Positions 16,268-25,398 are shown, counted from the first letter of the stretch. The stretch: 38,991 nucleotides of DNA from JAHEME01 sp034435035 (GCA_034435035.1 DAOTXW010000065.1:1-38991), one strand, 5' to 3'. Notes: generated by a model from the sequence alone, not told the origin. Translations and numbers: made by a program.

Positions 16268-16296
16268 GGGGCGGGCCGCACAGCCCGCCCCTTTGT
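16268..16296 (+). terminator. Rho-independent terminator after EIIC
   Basis: A perfect 9-bp GC stem, GGGGCGGGC and GCCCGCCCC, with loop CGCACA, followed by TTTGT. It begins 25 bases after the EIIC stop and separates the PTS pair from the next two genes, at least partly. Confidence 0.75.
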
Positions 16297-16311
16297 CTGG
16301 CCCGGCGCCGC

Positions 16312-16339
16312 TTGACGGCGGCCCCCTTCCCGCTATACC
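16312..16339 (+). promoter_or_regulatory. Sigma70-like promoter for the BtpA-epimerase pair
   Basis: TTGACG (16312-16317), 16 bases, TATACC (16334-16339). It directly follows the terminator, so the two halves of the sgc-like cluster can be expressed separately. Confidence 0.6.
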
Positions 16340-16382
16340 CTACTATCAACCGCCGGCCCGTTCCCCCGAGGAGAGCTTCCCC

Positions 16383-17198
16383 ATGACCGCCTGGCTGTCA
16401 GAAGTATTCGGCACCCCCAAACCGATCATCGGCATGCTGCACCTGCCCCCGCTGCCCGGCGATCCGGCCTATGACTCCGCCCGCGGCCTGCAACACGCGC
16501 TGGCGTGGGCCCGCGCCGACCTGAAGGCCCTGCAGGACGGCGGCGTGGACGCCGTGATGGTCTCCAACGAAGCCAGCCTGCCCTACCTGACCCGCGTCGA
16601 GCCGATCACCGTGGCCTGCATGGCCCGGCTCATCGGCGAGCTGCGCGGCGAGTTCCGCGTGCCGCTGGGCGTCAACGTGCTGTGGGATCCCGCCGCCAGC
16701 CTGGACGTGGCCGTAGCGACCGGCGCCGCCTTTGTGCGCGAGATCTTCACCGGCGTCTACGCCAGCGACTTCGGGCTGTGGAACACCGACTGGGGGACGG
16801 TAGCCCGCCACCGCGCCGCCATCGGCGGGCAGGGCGTGCGCCTGCTGTTCAACATCCTGCCGGAAGCCGCCCGCTATCTGGCCGACCGCGACCTGGCCGA
16901 CATCGCCCGTTCGACGGTGTTCAACGGCGGGCCGGATGCGCTGTGCGTCTCCGGCCTGACCGCCGGTGAGGAGACCTCGGCGCAGGCGCTGGCGGTGGTC
17001 AAGGGGGCGGTGCCGGGGACGCCGGTCTTCGCCAACACCGGCGTGCGCCTGAGCAACGTGGCCGAGCAGCTCGCCATCGCCGATGGGGCGGTGGTGGGCA
17101 CGACGTTCAAGCGCGACGGCTACATCTGGAATCCGGTGGATGAGCGCCGGGTGGCCGAGTTCATGGCGGCGGTCCGCCGGCTGCGGGGGCAGGCATGA
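16383..17198 (+). CDS. BtpA/SgcQ-family protein
   Basis: A 271-residue TIM-barrel-like protein of the BtpA family. The N-terminus has the family signature PIIGMLHLPPLPGDP; later motifs include GGVDAVMVSNE, PLGVNVLWDP, an FVREIFTGVYASDFG stretch and FANTGVR, with a C-terminal GTTFKRDG. BtpA was named for a factor stabilising photosystem I in cyanobacteria. In E. coli the homologue SgcQ sits in a PTS cluster and is annotated as a putative nucleosidase. The PTS context here favours a sugar-catabolic role. ATG 16383 has GAGGAGAG upstream; the longer frame extends back through the promoter and is not used. The stop overlaps the next start as ATGA. Confidence 0.88.
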   Translation: MTAWLSEVFGTPKPIIGMLHLPPLPGDPAYDSARGLQHALAWARADLKALQDGGVDAVMVSNEASLPYLTRVEPITVACMARLIGELRGEFRVPLGVNVLWDPAASLDVAVATGAAFVREIFTGVYASDFGLWNTDWGTVARHRAAIGGQGVRLLFNILPEAARYLADRDLADIARSTVFNGGPDALCVSGLTAGEETSAQALAVVKGAVPGTPVFANTGVRLSNVAEQLAIADGAVVGTTFKRDGYIWNPVDERRVAEFMAAVRRLRGQA

Positions 17199-17857
17199 GC
17201 GCGATCCGGCTGGCGCCCTCGCTGGCCGCCGCGCCGATGGGCCACCTGGCGCAGGTGGTGGCCGATCTGGAGGCCGCCGGGGCGGACGCCCTGCACTTCG
17301 ACCTGGAGGACGGCCAGTTTGTGCCCGTCATGACGCTGGGCACGCGGCTGATCGGCGAACTGCGCCCGCTGACGCGCCTGCCCTTCGACGTGCATCTGAT
17401 GGTGCACACTCCGGAGGCGATCCTCCCGGAGATCGCGGCGCTGGGCGCGGACTCGATCGCCTTCCACTGGGAGGCGACGGGCTACCCGCGCCGCGTCCTG
17501 CGGCAGATCCGCGAACTGGGCAAACGGGCCGGGCTGGCCTTCAACCCGGCCACCCCGCTGCCCGACCTGACCTACCTGCTGCCCCATCTGGACTATGTGA
17601 TCCTCCTGACCACCGAGCCGGAAACCCCCGACTGCCCGTACCTGCCGCCCGTGCTGGAGAAGGTGCGGCAGGCAGCGGCCTTCGCCCGGGCGCACCGGCC
17701 CGATCTGGGCGTCTGCGCCGACGGCGGGATCGGGGAAGGCAACATCGCGCAGGCGGCGGCGGCGGGGGCGAACTGGATCGTCTGCGGGCGGGCGGCCTTC
17801 GCCGGCGGGGCGATCGCGGGCAACCTGGCGCGGCTGCGGGCCGCCGCCGGGGCGTGA
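17195..17857 (+). CDS. Ribulose-phosphate 3-epimerase-like protein (SgcE type)
   Basis: A 220-residue (beta/alpha)8 protein of the RPE family. In canonical RPE the metal is held by two His and two Asp; their equivalents are H34 and D36 (HFDLEDGQFVP), H67 (VHLMV) and D176 (CADGGI), all present. Two departures stand out: the Met of the DxMDG motif is Glu (E38), and the usual MSVNPGFGGQ phosphate loop is replaced by LLTTEPETPDC. The fold and metal site are probably kept while the substrate differs from ribulose 5-phosphate. It is translationally coupled to the BtpA gene through ATGA and belongs to the sgc-like cluster, so the substrate is probably the phosphosugar made by the PTS. Confidence 0.85.
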   Translation: MSAIRLAPSLAAAPMGHLAQVVADLEAAGADALHFDLEDGQFVPVMTLGTRLIGELRPLTRLPFDVHLMVHTPEAILPEIAALGADSIAFHWEATGYPRRVLRQIRELGKRAGLAFNPATPLPDLTYLLPHLDYVILLTTEPETPDCPYLPPVLEKVRQAAAFARAHRPDLGVCADGGIGEGNIAQAAAAGANWIVCGRAAFAGGAIAGNLARLRAAAGA

Positions 17858-17909
17858 AGGCGTCCGGCGGACAGCGGAAATCCCGCGCCCGGCGCGTTAC
17901 ACTCTCACC

Positions 17910-18323
17910 ATGAGGGCACAGCCCGACCGCCTGCCCGCCGGGCGCATCCTGGCGCCCGCCGCCTGGATGCTGCTGATCTACGGGCTGACCGTGCTGGCCG
18001 AGGGGGGGCCGCCGCCGCCGGAGGCATTCTGGGCGCGGCTGGCCTTCGAGGTGCGGCATGTGCTGGCTCACGGCTTCGTCTATGCCGTGCAGGCCGTCCT
18101 GCTGGCCCGGCTGGCTGCCCCGCCGGCCGTTAATGGCCGCGGACGGACGATCGTCCTGGCAGCCGCTGTGGCGCTGGGCGTGGGCCAGGAGGTTCTGCAG
18201 AGCCTGCTGCGCGGGCGCGTGACGCCCGGCGGCTCGCTGCTGGACCTGACCGTTGATCTCGGCGGCGCGGCGCTGGGGCTGCGCCTGTTCGTCCGCGGTT
18301 CTCACCCCTCACAGGAGCGATGA
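17910..18323 (+). CDS. VanZ-like family membrane protein
   Basis: A 137-residue protein with four hydrophobic segments and the VanZ pattern: a His-containing helix (VRHVLAHGFVYAV), GQEVLQSLLRGR, then LLDLTVDLGGAALG near the C-terminus. VanZ gives low-level teicoplanin resistance in enterococci, but most family members have no known function. No Shine-Dalgarno site is visible; TACACT ends seven bases before the ATG, so a leaderless mRNA is possible. The stop overlaps the ribosome-site region of the OsmC gene, so the two are probably co-transcribed. Confidence 0.8.
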   Translation: MRAQPDRLPAGRILAPAAWMLLIYGLTVLAEGGPPPPEAFWARLAFEVRHVLAHGFVYAVQAVLLARLAAPPAVNGRGRTIVLAAAVALGVGQEVLQSLLRGRVTPGGSLLDLTVDLGGAALGLRLFVRGSHPSQER

Positions 18324-18327
18324 TTCG

Positions 18328-18762
18328 ATGACCCAACCCAGTAGCGTGCAGATCAGCCTGCGCGGCGGGATGCACTTCGAGGGCCTGACCAGCGCCGGGC
18401 CGGAGTATGCCATCCATCTGGACGCCGAGCCGGAACACGGCGGTCAGGAGATGGGCAGCCGCCCGCTGGATCTGATGCTGGTCAGTCTGGCGGGCTGCAC
18501 GGGCATGGATGTGATCAGCATCCTGCGCAAGAAGCAGCAGGCCGTCACCGGGCTGGACATTCACGTCCACGGTGAACGGGCCGACGATCACCCGAAGGTG
18601 TTCACTCACATCCGGATCCGGTACGTGGTGACCGGGCGGGGTGTGCAGCCGGAAGCGGTGGCGCGGGCGATCGAGCTGTCGATCACCCGCTACTGCCCGG
18701 CGGCCGGGCTGCTGCGGCAGGTGGTGCCGATCGAAACCGACTACGAAGTGCTGGAGGGCTGA
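18328..18762 (+). CDS. OsmC-family peroxiredoxin-like protein (YhfA subgroup)
   Basis: A 144-residue OsmC/Ohr-fold protein. The two family cysteines are C57 (SLAGCTGMDV) and C123 (TRYCPAAGL); in OsmC and Ohr these reduce organic hydroperoxides. The sequence around C57 (CTGMDVISILRKK) matches the YhfA subgroup, whose substrate is less certain. ATG 18328 was chosen for ACAGGAG ten bases upstream and because the longer frame overlaps the VanZ gene. Its last 22 bases overlap the 3' end of the convergent kinase gene. Confidence 0.9.
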   Translation: MTQPSSVQISLRGGMHFEGLTSAGPEYAIHLDAEPEHGGQEMGSRPLDLMLVSLAGCTGMDVISILRKKQQAVTGLDIHVHGERADDHPKVFTHIRIRYVVTGRGVQPEAVARAIELSITRYCPAAGLLRQVVPIETDYEVLEG

Positions 18763-21700
18763 TCGGCTTCGCCGTCGATGGGCAGCCAGATGGTGAAGGT
18801 GCTGCCCAGCCCGGGCACCCCTTCGCTGAGCATCTCGATGCGGCCGTGGTGGCGTTCGACGATCTCGCGGGCGATGGACAGCCCCAGCCCGGTGCCGGCA
18901 ATATCTGAAGCGCGGGCCGCCGCCCCGCGGAAGAAGCGGGTGAACAGGCGGCTCTGCTCATCCAGCGGGATGCCGATCCCGGTGTCGGCCACGCTGATGA
19001 TGGCCCAGCGCTCGTTGATCAGCGGCATGACCTGGGTGCGGATGGTGATGCTGCCGCCGCGCGGCGTATAGTTGAGCGCATTGGTGAGCAGGATGCTGAG
19101 CGCCTGCCCGATCAGCATCTGGTCGGCCTGCACCAGCGGTAGATCGTCGGCCATCTCCACATTCAGCGTCAGCCCCTGCTCCTGGGCCATCTGCAGGCGG
19201 TCGGTGGCCAGCAGCCGGGTCAGCGAATTGAGGTCAGTGGGGGCCAGGTTGACCTTCATCTCCCCCTGATCCATCTCTGACAGCCGCAGCAGGTCGTTGA
19301 TGATGTACTCCAGCCGGGCTGTCTCGCGCACCAGGCGCTCCATGTAGATGTCGAAACGATCCGGGCGGGCGGCCAGCAGATGGTGATGCAGCTTGATGTT
19401 GGTGATCGGGGTGCGCAGCTCGTGGGAGACATTGGCCACGAACTCATCCTTGAGGCGCGTCAGCATCATCAGGCGCTGGTTGGCCTGCGTGAGCTGAGCG
19501 GTGCGGTCGGCGACGCGCTCCTCCAGGTCGGCATACGCCTGCGCTTTGGCGATGGCCAGCGCGATCACCTCGGCGGCCTGCATGGCCCAGCGGATCTCCT
19601 CGTCGGTGAGTCTCCGGTGTTTGAAGAAGCCCAGCAGCAGCGCGCCCAGGTCGCGGCCGCCGGCCTGCAGCGGCAGCGCCAGCCCGGAGACGATCGCCGT
19701 GTACTCCGCATCGCGCGTGCGGTCAAGCTCCGCATACGGGGTATCCCAGACATCCTCGATCATCAGGGGGTGGCCCGCCTTCAGCACGGAGGCGGTCAGC
19801 GTGCGGCGCTCCGGTGGAGCTGGCGGCCGCAACCGATAGATCTCGCTGCCCGGGCCGAAGGCAGCCCGCGGCAGCACCTGATGGCTGAAAGGATCCCACA
19901 GCGTCAGGTAGCAGGCATCGCTGTCCACAATGCGCCCGGCGATGTCGGCCAGCGTGTCCAGCAGCGTATCCGGATCGCTGCTCTCCGTGCCGCGGCGTGC
20001 GATCTCGTTGAGCAGCGCCAGCCGCTGGTTCCGCTCCTGACTCTGGTGGTACAGGCGGGCATTTTCCAGCGCCACCGCGGCCTGATCCACGGCAGCCTGC
20101 CAGCGGCGCACGTCGGCTTCGGTGATCGGGCCCTGGGCCCGGCGGTCGAGCTGAATCAGGCCGATCGTCTCGCCGCGCAGGATCATCGGCTGCAGCACCA
20201 TGGCCGAGAGGTCCCACATATCCAGCCGCTGATGGTCGAGCGGACCCGCCTGCGGCCCGTCCCGGGTGACGACCTCGAAGCGCTGATTCTCCAGCACCCG
20301 CTGCATGGCCGGCCAGCGGCTCAGGGGGTAGGCCGGCCCCTGCCCGGAGGACCAGATCAGGTCGCTGGCCTCGATCAGGGCGCGGGTGGCATCCCCCTCC
20401 GTATCCCAGGCCGACAGGGATGCCCAGGGGGCGCCGATCTCCGCTCGCAGCGCCATCGCCAGCTCGAACAGCCGCGGCGCCTCAACCGCCCAGAGTGAGT
20501 CGGGCAGCCAGCCGGCGGCTTCGTCCAGCACCGCGCCGCAGCGGTCGGCGATCTCGTCGGGCGGGGGCAGGGGGCCGGTGCCTCCCAGCTCGGCGATGCC
20601 GATGATCTGCTCGCCGGAGCGCAGCGGCAGCACGACCATTTCGGCCAGCCCTTTTGTCTTGAGGAAGCTGACCTCGCCGGGGTCGGCTTCCGGGTCATCG
20701 ATCCGGGTGTAGACCATCCCGCCCTCGTGCAGCAGGCGGCGGGTCGCGGGGTACTGGTCGAGCGGATACGGGAAGCTGGTGTCGGGCCGGTTCCACATGA
20801 TGCGGCTGTGCTCGGCCAGCATGCGCACCGCCTCCGCGCCGGGCTCCCATTCGTAGACCATGCAGACATCAAAACCGCTGATGGCGCGCAGGTGGCAGGC
20901 CATCTCCAGCATAACCTGGTCCGGGTCCAGCGTGGAAGCGACCGCTGCGGCGGCGTCGCGCATCAGTTCAGCGGCCTGGCGCTCGTGGCGCTCGCTCTCG
21001 GCCAGCCGGGCGTTCTCGATGGCGATGGCGGCCTGGCTGGCGAAGGCCCGCACGGTATCGGCCAGGCTGTCATTGTAGCGGCCAGGCTGGAGGCTGTTGA
21101 CGTTCAGGGCGCCGATCAGCTGGCCGTGGACGCGCAGCGCCGCGCTGATCCGGGACCGCACCGGCGGCTCCTCGCTGTGCTCGATCCAGCCGGGGAGGGC
21201 GCGAGCGTCTTCGGTGATAAACACGTCGCGCTCGCGGAAGGGCGCTTCGAGATGTTCGCGGGTCAGCGCAGCGGCCATAGCGGGGTGGGGATGACCGCGC
21301 CCGGCGACCATCCGGACGCTGCCATCCGGCTCCAGCAGATGCACGCTGACGCTGTCGTACTTCAGCACGCTCGCCAGCAGATCGAAAATGTGCTCGAGCA
21401 CCTCGCTCAGCGGCTGCCCGGCAGTCAGCAGGGAGCCGACTTCCGTCAGGGTGTGAGCCAGCGCCAGCTGACGGCGCTCGGACTCGTACAGGCGGGCGTT
21501 GTTCAGGGCGACGGCCGCCTGATCGGCGAAAGCCTGCAGCCAGCGGGCGTGTCCTTCGGTGAAGAAGCCGGGCTGGCGGCTGTCCAGGTTGAGGAAGCCG
21601 ACGACCTGCCCCTTGATCGCAATCGGGGCGCCCAGGCAGGCGCGCACCCAGTCCGAGGCGGGGTTGGGCGCCCAGCCAGGGTAGTTCTGCACATCATTGA

Positions 21701-24266
21701 TGATGTACGGCTGCAGCGTCTCGACCATCTGCTGCAGGTTGGGCGCGTCGGCCAGCGCGAGGGGCATATGCACATCGTCCCAGGTGGCGCCGGCGGGCAG
21801 CTTGCCGCGCCAGCGGGCGACACGGCTGATTTCTCCTTCGATCAGCATGATGTTGGAAGCGTCATGCGGCACGACGGCGGCTACTGAATCCAGGATGCGG
21901 CTGAGCAGCTCCTCCAGGTTGAGCGTGCTGTTCAGGGCGGCAGTGGCATTCCGCAGAGCCTCGGCCAGCGCCCGCTGTTCGCGTTCGGCCTCCTCCGCCT
22001 GGATGCGGTCGGTGATATCCTCCAGCACAAAGATGAAGCCGGTCGGGCGGTTGTCAGCGTCGGTGGTCAGGGAGGTGTTGGCGTGGGCCGGGAAGCATGT
22101 CCCGTCGGCACGCACCAGGGTGTACTGGGCGCGCGCCACGTCGGGGCTGTCGAGCAGGACGCGGGTGTCGGCGGCGATGCGCAGCCGGTCTTCGGGCGCG
22201 ACCAGGTCGAGCAGGCTGGGGCCCGGCAGGCCAGCCGCCGAATCGGCGCCGTACAGATGGGCTGCCCGGCCGCTGGCGAACACGATGTTCAGCAGCGTGT
22301 CCGTATAGATGACCGCATCGGGCGAAGTTTCCACCAGCAGCCGGTAGCGCTCCTCGCTCTGGCGCAGGGCTTCGGCGGCCTGCTTGCGCTGGAGGGCGCC
22401 CGCGATGTGGCTGGAGACGAAGACCATCAGGGAGAGATCGCGCTCGCTGAAGCGCACGGCGGGCGAATAGCTCTGCACCGCCAGCACCCCGAAGACATCC
22501 TCGCCGTGTTTGAGGGGCACGCCGAGCCAGTCCACGGTGGGGGTGCCCACCAGCTCCACCTCGCCGCGGTCGGCCATCGCGCGCACCTCGTCTTCGGAGA
22601 TGAGCAGCGGCTGACCGGTGCGCAGCACGTAGCCCGTCAGCCCGCTGATCGGCTCTGGCCCGGTGGGCGCAGGCTCGGTCTCATCGACGAAGTACGGGAA
22701 GTAGAGGTGGTCATTGCCCCCGTCACCCCGCAGGGCGAGGTAGAAATTATCGGCGATCAGCAGCCCGCGGACCACATCATGAATGGCCGCGTAGAAGCCC
22801 TGCATGTCCTCGGCGTCATCGCTCAGCCGGGCGATGCGGTACAGGGCGGACTGGAGCCGCTCGGCTCGCAGCTTCTCGGTGATATCGGCGGCCAGCACCA
22901 CCACCCCGTCGATATGGCGTTCGTCGGTGCTCAGCGGGGCGACGGACAGGCTGAGGGGGAAGGTCGAGCCGTCGCGGCGGCGGCCCGTCAGCTCCGCGCC
23001 GCCGATCGACTGGCCGGCCAGCGCCCGCTCGACCAGCGTATTAAAAGCGGCCATGCTGTCCGGCGCGATCATCGGATAAGGCAGCCCCAGCACCTCGGTC
23101 GAGGTCCAGCCGAAGGTCTCCGCGGCGGCGGGGTTCCACATGCGGATGCCTCCGCCGCGATCCAGGGTGATGATCGGCTGCGGGGAGGCCTGCACCACCG
23201 CCTCCAGCATCTCGCTGGCCTCGCGCACGGAGCGCAGCGCCCGGCGCAGATCGCTGACATCGCGGGCTTCGGCCACCAGCAGAGCGGTCTTCCCGTGCTC
23301 GTCGAGCACCGGCTTGATCGACAGGTCAACGGTGATCTGTTCACCGCCCCGGCCGCGCAGCTCCGCCTGCCGGCGTGCCAGCCGTCCATCGGCGGCCTCG
23401 GCGATGGCCTGCCGGACGCTGCCCGCCTCGCTGGCCGGCAGCCAGGGCAGATCCCACAGGGGGCGCCCGACGGCTTCGCTGCGCGGCAGGCCGGCGAAGT
23501 CCAGGCCGGTCGCGTTCGCCTCGATCAGCCGCCCGTCCGGCTCCAGCAGCGCGGTGATCTGGAAGGACTGGTCGAAAATGGCGCGGAAGCGGCGTTCGCT
23601 TTCGTGGAGGGCCGCTTCGGCCTGACGGCGGGCCGAGATGTCGTGCACGATGGAATACAGCACCACCCGGCCGTCCATCTCGACCGGGCTGGAGAGGATC
23701 TCCACGTCGCGGGTCTCGCCCGATGCCAGCCGATGGGTGAATTCAGCGACGTTGAGCTGTGCGGCCCGGAAGCGATCCAGCAGGGGGCGCACTTCCTCAC
23801 GGGGCAGCGTGTTGAGGTCGAAGATCGTCATGCCGCGCAGCGTACCCCGGTCATAGCCGTAGAAGCGCTCAGCCGCCCGGTTGACATCCAGCAGCCGCCC
23901 GTCGTCGGGGTCAAAGACCACCTGCACCGCCAGGCTGTGCTCGAACATATGCTGGCGCTGGCGGTGCCGATCCAGCAGGATGCGGAAGGCGCGCTGTTCG
24001 CCGCGCACCAGCAGATACAGCAGCAGCGTTGTCAGGGCGACAAAGCCGATCCCCTTGAAGGTCTGGGCCGCCGCGTAGGTCGCCACGCGGGGCGCGATCG
24101 CCAGCAGGGCCAGATCCGACAGCACGATCCACGCCACCGCGAGCGCTGCATAGAGCAGCGCACTGGCGAGCGGGGCGTGGTGGCGAGGGGGACTCTCTGC
24201 CGGCTCCTCTGTGTCGGATCGCAGGCTGGAGGGGCGCGGTTCCAGCCGGTCGGGAGGGGTGGTCAT
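18741..24266 (-). CDS. Giant PAS/GAF membrane sensor histidine kinase, 1841 aa
   Basis: Two hydrophobic segments near the N-terminus (about 31-57 and 68-86) are followed by three PAS domains (about 105-225, 230-350, 362-480), a GAF (about 490-650), a fourth PAS (about 660-785), then a long tandem array of GAF or GAF-like domains to about 1575. A coiled coil leads into HisKA and HATPase. The phosphoacceptor is H1615 in SHELRTP; the N-box equivalent (LLTNALNYTP), G1 (DTGIGIP) and G2 (GTGLGLSIA) are intact. ATG 24266 overlaps the TGA of the acyltransferase gene by one base (TGATG), so translation is coupled; a longer frame would run back through that gene. No response regulator is adjacent. It is among the longest bacterial kinases by domain count, and its signals are unknown. 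Confidence 0.92.
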   Translation of the reverse strand: MTTPPDRLEPRPSSLRSDTEEPAESPPRHHAPLASALLYAALAVAWIVLSDLALLAIAPRVATYAAAQTFKGIGFVALTTLLLYLLVRGEQRAFRILLDRHRQRQHMFEHSLAVQVVFDPDDGRLLDVNRAAERFYGYDRGTLRGMTIFDLNTLPREEVRPLLDRFRAAQLNVAEFTHRLASGETRDVEILSSPVEMDGRVVLYSIVHDISARRQAEAALHESERRFRAIFDQSFQITALLEPDGRLIEANATGLDFAGLPRSEAVGRPLWDLPWLPASEAGSVRQAIAEAADGRLARRQAELRGRGGEQITVDLSIKPVLDEHGKTALLVAEARDVSDLRRALRSVREASEMLEAVVQASPQPIITLDRGGGIRMWNPAAAETFGWTSTEVLGLPYPMIAPDSMAAFNTLVERALAGQSIGGAELTGRRRDGSTFPLSLSVAPLSTDERHIDGVVVLAADITEKLRAERLQSALYRIARLSDDAEDMQGFYAAIHDVVRGLLIADNFYLALRGDGGNDHLYFPYFVDETEPAPTGPEPISGLTGYVLRTGQPLLISEDEVRAMADRGEVELVGTPTVDWLGVPLKHGEDVFGVLAVQSYSPAVRFSERDLSLMVFVSSHIAGALQRKQAAEALRQSEERYRLLVETSPDAVIYTDTLLNIVFASGRAAHLYGADSAAGLPGPSLLDLVAPEDRLRIAADTRVLLDSPDVARAQYTLVRADGTCFPAHANTSLTTDADNRPTGFIFVLEDITDRIQAEEAEREQRALAEALRNATAALNSTLNLEELLSRILDSVAAVVPHDASNIMLIEGEISRVARWRGKLPAGATWDDVHMPLALADAPNLQQMVETLQPYIINDVQNYPGWAPNPASDWVRACLGAPIAIKGQVVGFLNLDSRQPGFFTEGHARWLQAFADQAAVALNNARLYESERRQLALAHTLTEVGSLLTAGQPLSEVLEHIFDLLASVLKYDSVSVHLLEPDGSVRMVAGRGHPHPAMAAALTREHLEAPFRERDVFITEDARALPGWIEHSEEPPVRSRISAALRVHGQLIGALNVNSLQPGRYNDSLADTVRAFASQAAIAIENARLAESERHERQAAELMRDAAAAVASTLDPDQVMLEMACHLRAISGFDVCMVYEWEPGAEAVRMLAEHSRIMWNRPDTSFPYPLDQYPATRRLLHEGGMVYTRIDDPEADPGEVSFLKTKGLAEMVVLPLRSGEQIIGIAELGGTGPLPPPDEIADRCGAVLDEAAGWLPDSLWAVEAPRLFELAMALRAEIGAPWASLSAWDTEGDATRALIEASDLIWSSGQGPAYPLSRWPAMQRVLENQRFEVVTRDGPQAGPLDHQRLDMWDLSAMVLQPMILRGETIGLIQLDRRAQGPITEADVRRWQAAVDQAAVALENARLYHQSQERNQRLALLNEIARRGTESSDPDTLLDTLADIAGRIVDSDACYLTLWDPFSHQVLPRAAFGPGSEIYRLRPPAPPERRTLTASVLKAGHPLMIEDVWDTPYAELDRTRDAEYTAIVSGLALPLQAGGRDLGALLLGFFKHRRLTDEEIRWAMQAAEVIALAIAKAQAYADLEERVADRTAQLTQANQRLMMLTRLKDEFVANVSHELRTPITNIKLHHHLLAARPDRFDIYMERLVRETARLEYIINDLLRLSEMDQGEMKVNLAPTDLNSLTRLLATDRLQMAQEQGLTLNVEMADDLPLVQADQMLIGQALSILLTNALNYTPRGGSITIRTQVMPLINERWAIISVADTGIGIPLDEQSRLFTRFFRGAAARASDIAGTGLGLSIAREIVERHHGRIEMLSEGVPGLGSTFTIWLPIDGEADQPSSTS

Positions 24267-24970
24267 CAGCGGGCGGCTGCCTCCGGCAGCGTGGTTATTT
24301 CGCGGCCGGCCCGATCGCGGTAGACCCCCCGGTAGGAGTCGGGCAGCATGCTGGCCAGCCGCAGCATGATCTGGTCTGTGTAGGCGTCCAGCTCTGCGGA
24401 GGTGGCGCGTCCGTGTGGCAGCCGGAAAGGCGCGCCGAAGCGGACGTTGACCTCGGCGCGGCGCAGGCGGCGCAGCGCGGGCAGGATCTGCTCGGTGCCC
24501 CAGATGGCCGCCGGGACCAGCACCGCGCCGGTGCGGGTGGCGAAGTAGGCAACCCCGGTCTTGCCGGCCTGCAGCCCGCCCGTCCGGGAGCGCGTGCCTT
24601 CGATGGCCAGCGCCAGGCATTCACCATCCTCCAGCACATGCAGCGCCTGCCGCATGGCCGATCGATCGACCTCGCCGCGCTGGATGAAGATCGCGCCGGC
24701 CACCCGCAGCAGCGGCCCGAAGATCCGATGATGCTCGTACTTCTCAGCGGCCAGATGGTGCAGATGGCGGGGCATGACGGCGAACACCAGCGGCGAGTCC
24801 AGATAGTCCAGGTGGTTGACGACGAAGATCATCGGCCCGTCGGCGGGCACCTGCTCCAGCCCTTCGACGCGCAAACGGGTCAGCAGGCGGAACAGCGGCC
24901 GGATGATGGCCCGCAGCGTGGCATACCAGAAGGGCCTGATCGGCGGATAGCGGCGCCCGATCGATGTCAT
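24266..24970 (-). CDS. PlsC-type 1-acyl-glycerol-3-phosphate acyltransferase
   Basis: A 234-residue membrane-associated acyltransferase that would acylate lysophosphatidic acid in phospholipid synthesis. The catalytic motif is NHLDYLD (HX4D), followed by GPLLRVAGAIFIQR and EGTRSR, the substrate-binding motif; PAAIWG stands for the fourth motif. ATG 24970 has GAGAGGA upstream; the longer frame runs through the promoter region. The stop codon overlaps the start of the giant kinase, so the kinase is made from the same message. Its precise acyl acceptor cannot be told; homologues also act on other lysolipids. Confidence 0.88.
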   Translation of the reverse strand: MTSIGRRYPPIRPFWYATLRAIIRPLFRLLTRLRVEGLEQVPADGPMIFVVNHLDYLDSPLVFAVMPRHLHHLAAEKYEHHRIFGPLLRVAGAIFIQRGEVDRSAMRQALHVLEDGECLALAIEGTRSRTGGLQAGKTGVAYFATRTGAVLVPAAIWGTEQILPALRRLRRAEVNVRFGAPFRLPHGRATSAELDAYTDQIMLRLASMLPDSYRGVYRDRAGREITTLPEAAAR

Positions 24971-25003
24971 CCTGGCGGATCCTCTCGTCTGTCTCATGCT
25001 CCG

Positions 25004-25034
25004 AGTATAGCATAACCGCCGGGCGACCTGCCAA
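25004..25034 (-). promoter_or_regulatory. Candidate promoter for the acyltransferase-kinase operon
   Basis: On the minus strand TTGGCA (25034-25029), 19 bases, TATACT (25009-25004). The -10 is very good; spacing is two bases long. It gives a leader of about 25-30 bases. Confidence 0.5.
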
Positions 25035-25121
25035 GTGGGCGTGCGGGGAAAGCAGCAGGCGGCCCGCAGGCCGCCTGTCGAAGGGGGTGGGGGCAGGGGG
25101 CAGCCCCCACGCCGGAAGCAG

Positions 25122-25370
25122 TCAGTCCGCCAGGCCGCGCAGCCAGAAGTGCCGCGCGGTGATGGTGTTGGACCACCAGGTGCTGATCTCGTACTCGTTG
25201 CGCAGGCGGCGGGCGCTGGCCTCGAAGCCGCATTCGCGGAGGTCCCAGGCGGCCAGGATGGCATCCCAGGCCGCCCACGAGCGCCCGGTGCGGGCGATGA
25301 CCATCTCGTCGCTGATGTCCTGCAGGAAGCCGCCGCGGATGCGGGCCATGTGGAAGTCCTGTACGCCCAT
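25122..25370 (-). CDS. Small DUF4287-like protein, 82 aa
   Basis: An 82-residue soluble protein. The stretch ISDEMVIARTGRSWAAWDAI and the later YEISTWWSNTIT resemble the DUF4287 family (pattern TGKxWxEWxxxLD...GVxxWWxQ), which occurs alone or fused to other domains and has no known activity. ATG 25370 has GGGGAGG eight bases upstream. The gene stands alone behind an excellent promoter overlapped by a GAAC-N4-GTTC palindrome, so it is probably tightly repressed. It is divergent from the carotenoid pair. Confidence 0.75.
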   Translation of the reverse strand: MGVQDFHMARIRGGFLQDISDEMVIARTGRSWAAWDAILAAWDLRECGFEASARRLRNEYEISTWWSNTITARHFWLRGLAD

Positions 25371-25398
25371 GATGTCTGCCTCCCCGCGTCACCGCAAT

